In this document: positions 61,478 to 64,000 of the stretch, in pieces
Layout of the letters: each line of letters starts with the position of its first letter
How positions within the stretch are numbered: position 1 is the first letter of the stretch
Source: CBDHDJ01 sp965261645
GTDB lineage: Bacteria; Pseudomonadota; Alphaproteobacteria; SHVV01
DNA: 64,000 nucleotides
Assembly: GCA_965261645.1 (NCBI GenBank)
Contig: CBDHDJ010000003.1
Span: 248,001 to 312,000, forward strand
Reading direction: 5' to 3'
Made by a program: the position numbers and the translations under genes
The notes under the pieces: generated by a model
What the model saw: only the letters and a program-made list of their open reading frames with translations
Told to the model about the DNA's origin: nothing
The model's database searches: none

Positions 61478-62209
61478 CAACGATGTTCTCAGCCGCGCCC
61501 GCGTTTTCAAGGATCGTCACGACCGTTTTGCGGATCGAGTGAAAGACAAACTGGGCGCCGAAGCCGAGTTCAGTTTTTAGGCGACCGAAGCGCTTGCCAA
61601 TCCCGTTCGACCGATTACCGTACTTGTTGACGGTCAGCCCCGACAGCACGTAGCCATCTTTGCTGCCCTCGAGCAGCCGCGCCATTGTCCGTGCCAATTC
61701 CCGATGTATCGGAACGTCGCGCCAGCCCGCCTTCGTCTTGGCATCGTCAACTGAAAAATAAACATCCTTCACCTGTTCGACCTTGAGTGCGCACAGCTCT
61801 TCAATGCGGCAACCTGTCCACATTCCGAGGCGGATCAAATCGGCAAGCTGATCGTCACCCCGCTCTATGGCGTCGTCGAGCAACTTCACCACGTCGCCCG
61901 GCTCAAACGGCTTTCTAGCGGATCGCGGCGAGGTGCGCTTGTTCTGCCGGGCCACACCGAGCTTGCTGAAGGGCTCGTGATCCTCCCCCGCTATCCCGAT
62001 GCTTTGAAGGTAGCGCCAGTAGCCCCGTAGGGCGCTCAGGATGCGCTGCACCGTCTTGGGCGTGAGGCCGTCATCATTCATCAACCCGGTGATCCAACGG
62101 CGCACCTCGGGCCGCGTCACGTCCTGTACTGTCTGGAACTCGTGGGCGAGGCGCTTCACGTCAGAGCGCTGCATATCCTGCGTCTTAGCCGTGGCGCGCG
62201 ATGTGCTAA

Positions 62210-63653
62210 CAGCCCGTTGATTAAGTCGGCGCCGTCTGATTCTCTGGTTCCCTGATTTGCAGGGGGATTTGCCGATGGCGATGGGACGGCAGAAGGATGG
62301 TCAGGGGGACCTGATGGTGAGCTGGTCGGAGATGCCGCGCTCTCCGGGTCATGTGTTTTATGACCGCTTGCAGTCGGTGCTGATCGAGGGCGGCTTCGAC
62401 GCCTTTGCCGAGGCGAGCTGCCGGCCTTATTACGCGGCCCGGATGGGCGCGCCCTCGGTGCCGCCCGGGCGCTATTTCCGGATGCACCTGGTGGGCTACT
62501 TTGAGGGCATCGACAGCGAGCGCGGTCTGGAGTGGCGCTGCTCGGACTCGCTTTCGCTGCGGGCGTTCCTGCGACTGGGGAGCCGTGATCGGGTACCGGA
62601 CCATTCCTGGCTGTCACGGAGCCGCACGCGCCTGCCCCATGAAGTCCACGCGGCGGTCTTCGACTGGGTTCTGGTGCTGATCGCCGAGGCGGGGCTGATC
62701 AAGGGCGAGCGCATCGGCGTCGATGCCTCGACCATGGAGGCCAACGCGGCGCTGCGGAACATCGTGCGGCGCGACAACGGCGAAGGCTACCGGGAGATGC
62801 TGGAGCGCCTGGCCCGGGAAAGCGGGGTCGAGACACCCACGGCCGAGGACCTGGCGCGTCTGGACCGGAAGCGCAAGGGCAAGAAGCTTTCCAACACGGA
62901 TTGGGTTTCGAAGAGCGACCCCGAGGCCAAGATCACCAAGATGAAGGACGGCACGACGCATCTGGCCTACAAGCCCGAGCACGCGGTGGATCTGGACACC
63001 GGCGCGGTGGTGGCGGCCGAGCTGCACCCGGCCGATGAGGGCGACACCACGACGCTTTCCAAGACCCTGGCGAAGGCCGAGGCAAACCTCGAGGCGGTGG
63101 ATGCGGCACCGACATCGGAGGACCCGGCCGAATGCGTCGCCGACAAAGGTTATCACTCACGGGCGGTCTTGAGGGCTCTGAACGACAGTCCCTGGAAGAC
63201 CCGGATCGCGGCGCCCAAGCAGACCGGCTTTTCGCGCTGGCACGGTGATGAGGCGGCGCGGCGCGCGGTCACCAATAACCGTGCGCGGCTCAAGTCCGGG
63301 GTCGCCCGCGAGGCCTTCAAGCTGCGCGCCGAGATCGTCGAGCGCTGCTTTGCCCACAACCTCGATCGTGGCGGCATGCGACGAACCTGGCTGCGCGGGC
63401 GAGAGAATGTGCACAAGCGATACCTGCTCCACGTCGCCGGCCACAATCTATCGTTACTGATGCGCCAGCTCATCGGCGCCGGCACCCCGCGGGAGGCCGT
63501 GGCGGGCGGATATGGCGGTATTTTCGTTCTGCTCACGCCCACCGGGGCCATGCTGGTGGCACGGGGGGGCTCGCAAAGCGGCCAGACGGCTTTCGCCGCC
63601 GCATTCCTCATCTGGGAGTGAGAGCCGGAAAAAGCCACTTAATCAACGGGCTG
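62210..63653 (+). mobile_element. ISa copy 4, inserted in the integrase gene
   Basis: 1444 bp with the same perfect 17-bp terminal repeats. Flanks are CTAA (62206-62209) and TTAA (63654-63657), again differing by one base as at copy 3. The transposase gene is intact. The insertion splits the integrase between its N-terminal and core-binding regions. Confidence 0.95.
62275..63621 (+). CDS. ISa transposase, intact
   Basis: A 448-residue DDE transposase, like the product at 10966 apart from a Val to Ala change in the PYYAVRMGAPS segment. Asp of GVDASTMEAN, Asp of VADKGYHSR and the C-terminal Glu region AEIVERCFAHNLDRGG are present. Start chosen at the ATG with AGGGGG upstream. Copies 1 and 4 are thus the two that could supply transposase to all four. 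Confidence 0.93.
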   Translation: MAMGRQKDGQGDLMVSWSEMPRSPGHVFYDRLQSVLIEGGFDAFAEASCRPYYAARMGAPSVPPGRYFRMHLVGYFEGIDSERGLEWRCSDSLSLRAFLRLGSRDRVPDHSWLSRSRTRLPHEVHAAVFDWVLVLIAEAGLIKGERIGVDASTMEANAALRNIVRRDNGEGYREMLERLARESGVETPTAEDLARLDRKRKGKKLSNTDWVSKSDPEAKITKMKDGTTHLAYKPEHAVDLDTGAVVAAELHPADEGDTTTLSKTLAKAEANLEAVDAAPTSEDPAECVADKGYHSRAVLRALNDSPWKTRIAAPKQTGFSRWHGDEAARRAVTNNRARLKSGVAREAFKLRAEIVERCFAHNLDRGGMRRTWLRGRENVHKRYLLHVAGHNLSLLMRQLIGAGTPREAVAGGYGGIFVLLTPTGAMLVARGGSQSGQTAFAAAFLIWE

Positions 63654-64000
63654 TTAAGCGCCTCGTCAAGGTGCTCGGTGAACGGGACCACCAACCCCGC
63701 GGCACGCGCATAGAAGCGCCGCGCCTCGGGATCGCTAGATGGCGGATCGCCAATGTTCTCGACGTTGATTGCGCCGATATCCCACGCCGCGTACTCGATC
63801 TGCATTAAGATCGACTCGCGGTGTTCCGCGGTCTTGGCGTTGCGAAGCCCGCGCCGCCAGAATGCCGCGTCATCATCAACCGGCTCATTCCTGGCGTTGG
63901 CGACCTCTTTTTTCCAGGCGACAACGACCGGCATTACGCGGCGTTCAGCTATGGTGCGGCTATCTGATTCTAGTGATTGGACAAAGCGATGCTTGCCGAA

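Larger units (their letters stand above)
60611..64000 (-). pseudogene. Tyrosine recombinase (integrase), cut twice; 5' end beyond window
   Basis: Three pieces of one minus-strand gene. Piece 1 (63654-64000) runs in from outside the window: FGKHRFVQSLESDSRTIAERRVMPVVVAWKKEVANAR to FTEHLDEAL. Piece 2 (61478-62209) continues with TSRATAKTQDMQRSDVKRLAHEF, the core-binding domain, and catalytic Arg (MWTGCRIEELCALK), Lys (DDAKTKAGWRDVPIH) and HSIRKTVVTILENAGAAENIVA. Piece 3 (60611-60722) is ADIVGHEKTTMTYGLYSGGVSLTVKRQALAKLAY with the nucleophile Tyr. ISa copy 4 lies between pieces 1 and 2, the 755-bp element between 2 and 3. Both junctions rejoin in frame if the insertions and one target copy are removed. 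Confidence 0.9.

Noticed and set aside
52515..63653. ISa copies 3 and 4 as ends of a composite transposon carrying GST and PhyH genes
   Set aside because: Each copy splits a different gene whose two halves lie on either side of that copy, and each has its own flanking tetramers. They are separate insertions.
53959..63663. Identical ten bases TTAAGCGCCT directly after ISa copies 3 and 4
   Set aside because: It suggested an extended right end, but in both cases the bases after the tetramer are needed to continue the interrupted host gene in frame (RLEEDM, HLDEAL), so the match is most likely chance.
1..64000. CRISPR arrays, tRNA, rRNA, tmRNA, riboswitches, replication origin
   Set aside because: No regularly spaced repeats, cloverleaf-like segments or conserved RNA signatures were recognised by eye; a covariance-model scan would be decisive.

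Overview
The window reads as a high-GC alphaproteobacterial chromosome segment; the order cannot be fixed, but gene content and orders such as glnB-glnA, bactofilin next to an M23 peptidase, and amiC/mrcA/prfB near rne resemble Rhodospirillales-like lineages. No rRNA, tRNA or CRISPR array was seen. Core genes dominate up to about 51 kb. Beyond that is a pile of insertion sequences, broken genes and a disrupted integrase. Insertion sequences, some nested, plus several genes killed by single-base lesions suggest a genome with active transposition and relaxed selection, as in some host-associated bacteria. Some lesions could also be sequencing errors.

Layout. 0.6-2.5 kb: glnB-glnA behind a sigma-54-type promoter, with an IS256-family element just downstream. 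4-7 kb: TfoX-N protein, YciA-type thioesterase, parE. 7-9 kb: three small or medium lipoproteins (two clear paralogues) and a stand-alone Lrp/AsnC ligand-binding domain. 9-10.8 kb: two crotonase-fold enzymes resembling PaaF and PaaG. 10.9-13.6 kb: a dead membrane nucleotide cyclase carrying copy 1 of an IS5/IS1182-like element (called ISa here). 13.8-15.4 kb: two more TfoX-N proteins and a CpdA-like phosphodiesterase. 15.5-23.4 kb, minus strand: cysE-iscR-cysteine desulfurase-iscS-iscU-iscA-hscB-hscA-fdx-iscX, an Fe-S assembly cluster with a good IscR-type operator in front of cysE. 23.6-28.2 kb: alpha/beta hydrolase, ISa copy 2 placed exactly on the overlapping stop codons of hydrolase and anmK, then tyrS. 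28.2-34.4 kb: AsmA/YhdP-like giant protein divergent from glnE. 34.6-38 kb: M23 peptidase, bactofilin, CbpA-like DnaJ and its CbpM-like modulator. 37.8-47.5 kb: prfB with its programmed +1 frameshift, mrcA, a GMC oxidoreductase in opposite orientation, amiC, rne. 47.5-51.7 kb: aminotransferase pseudogene, gamma-glutamyltransferase, M48 peptidase.

51.9-58.3 kb: a DsbA-like gene split by ISa copy 3, then an IS630 element, an IS5 element, an IS630 fragment and an IS3 element back to back. 58.4-60.5 kb: glutathione transferase, hydrolase remnant, phytanoyl-CoA dioxygenase and a small ORF. 60.6-64 kb: a tyrosine recombinase on the minus strand cut into three pieces by ISa copy 4 and by a 755-bp element with 43-bp inverted repeats, 8-bp target duplications and a single cargo gene for a short repeat protein. 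That last element has no visible transposase and is the best candidate here for something undescribed.

Functional links: glnB, glnA and glnE are the core of nitrogen control (PII, its enzyme target and the adenylyltransferase). cysE and the isc genes join cysteine supply to Fe-S assembly. The M23 peptidase, bactofilin, PBP1A, amidase and AnmK all act on the cell wall or its recycling.
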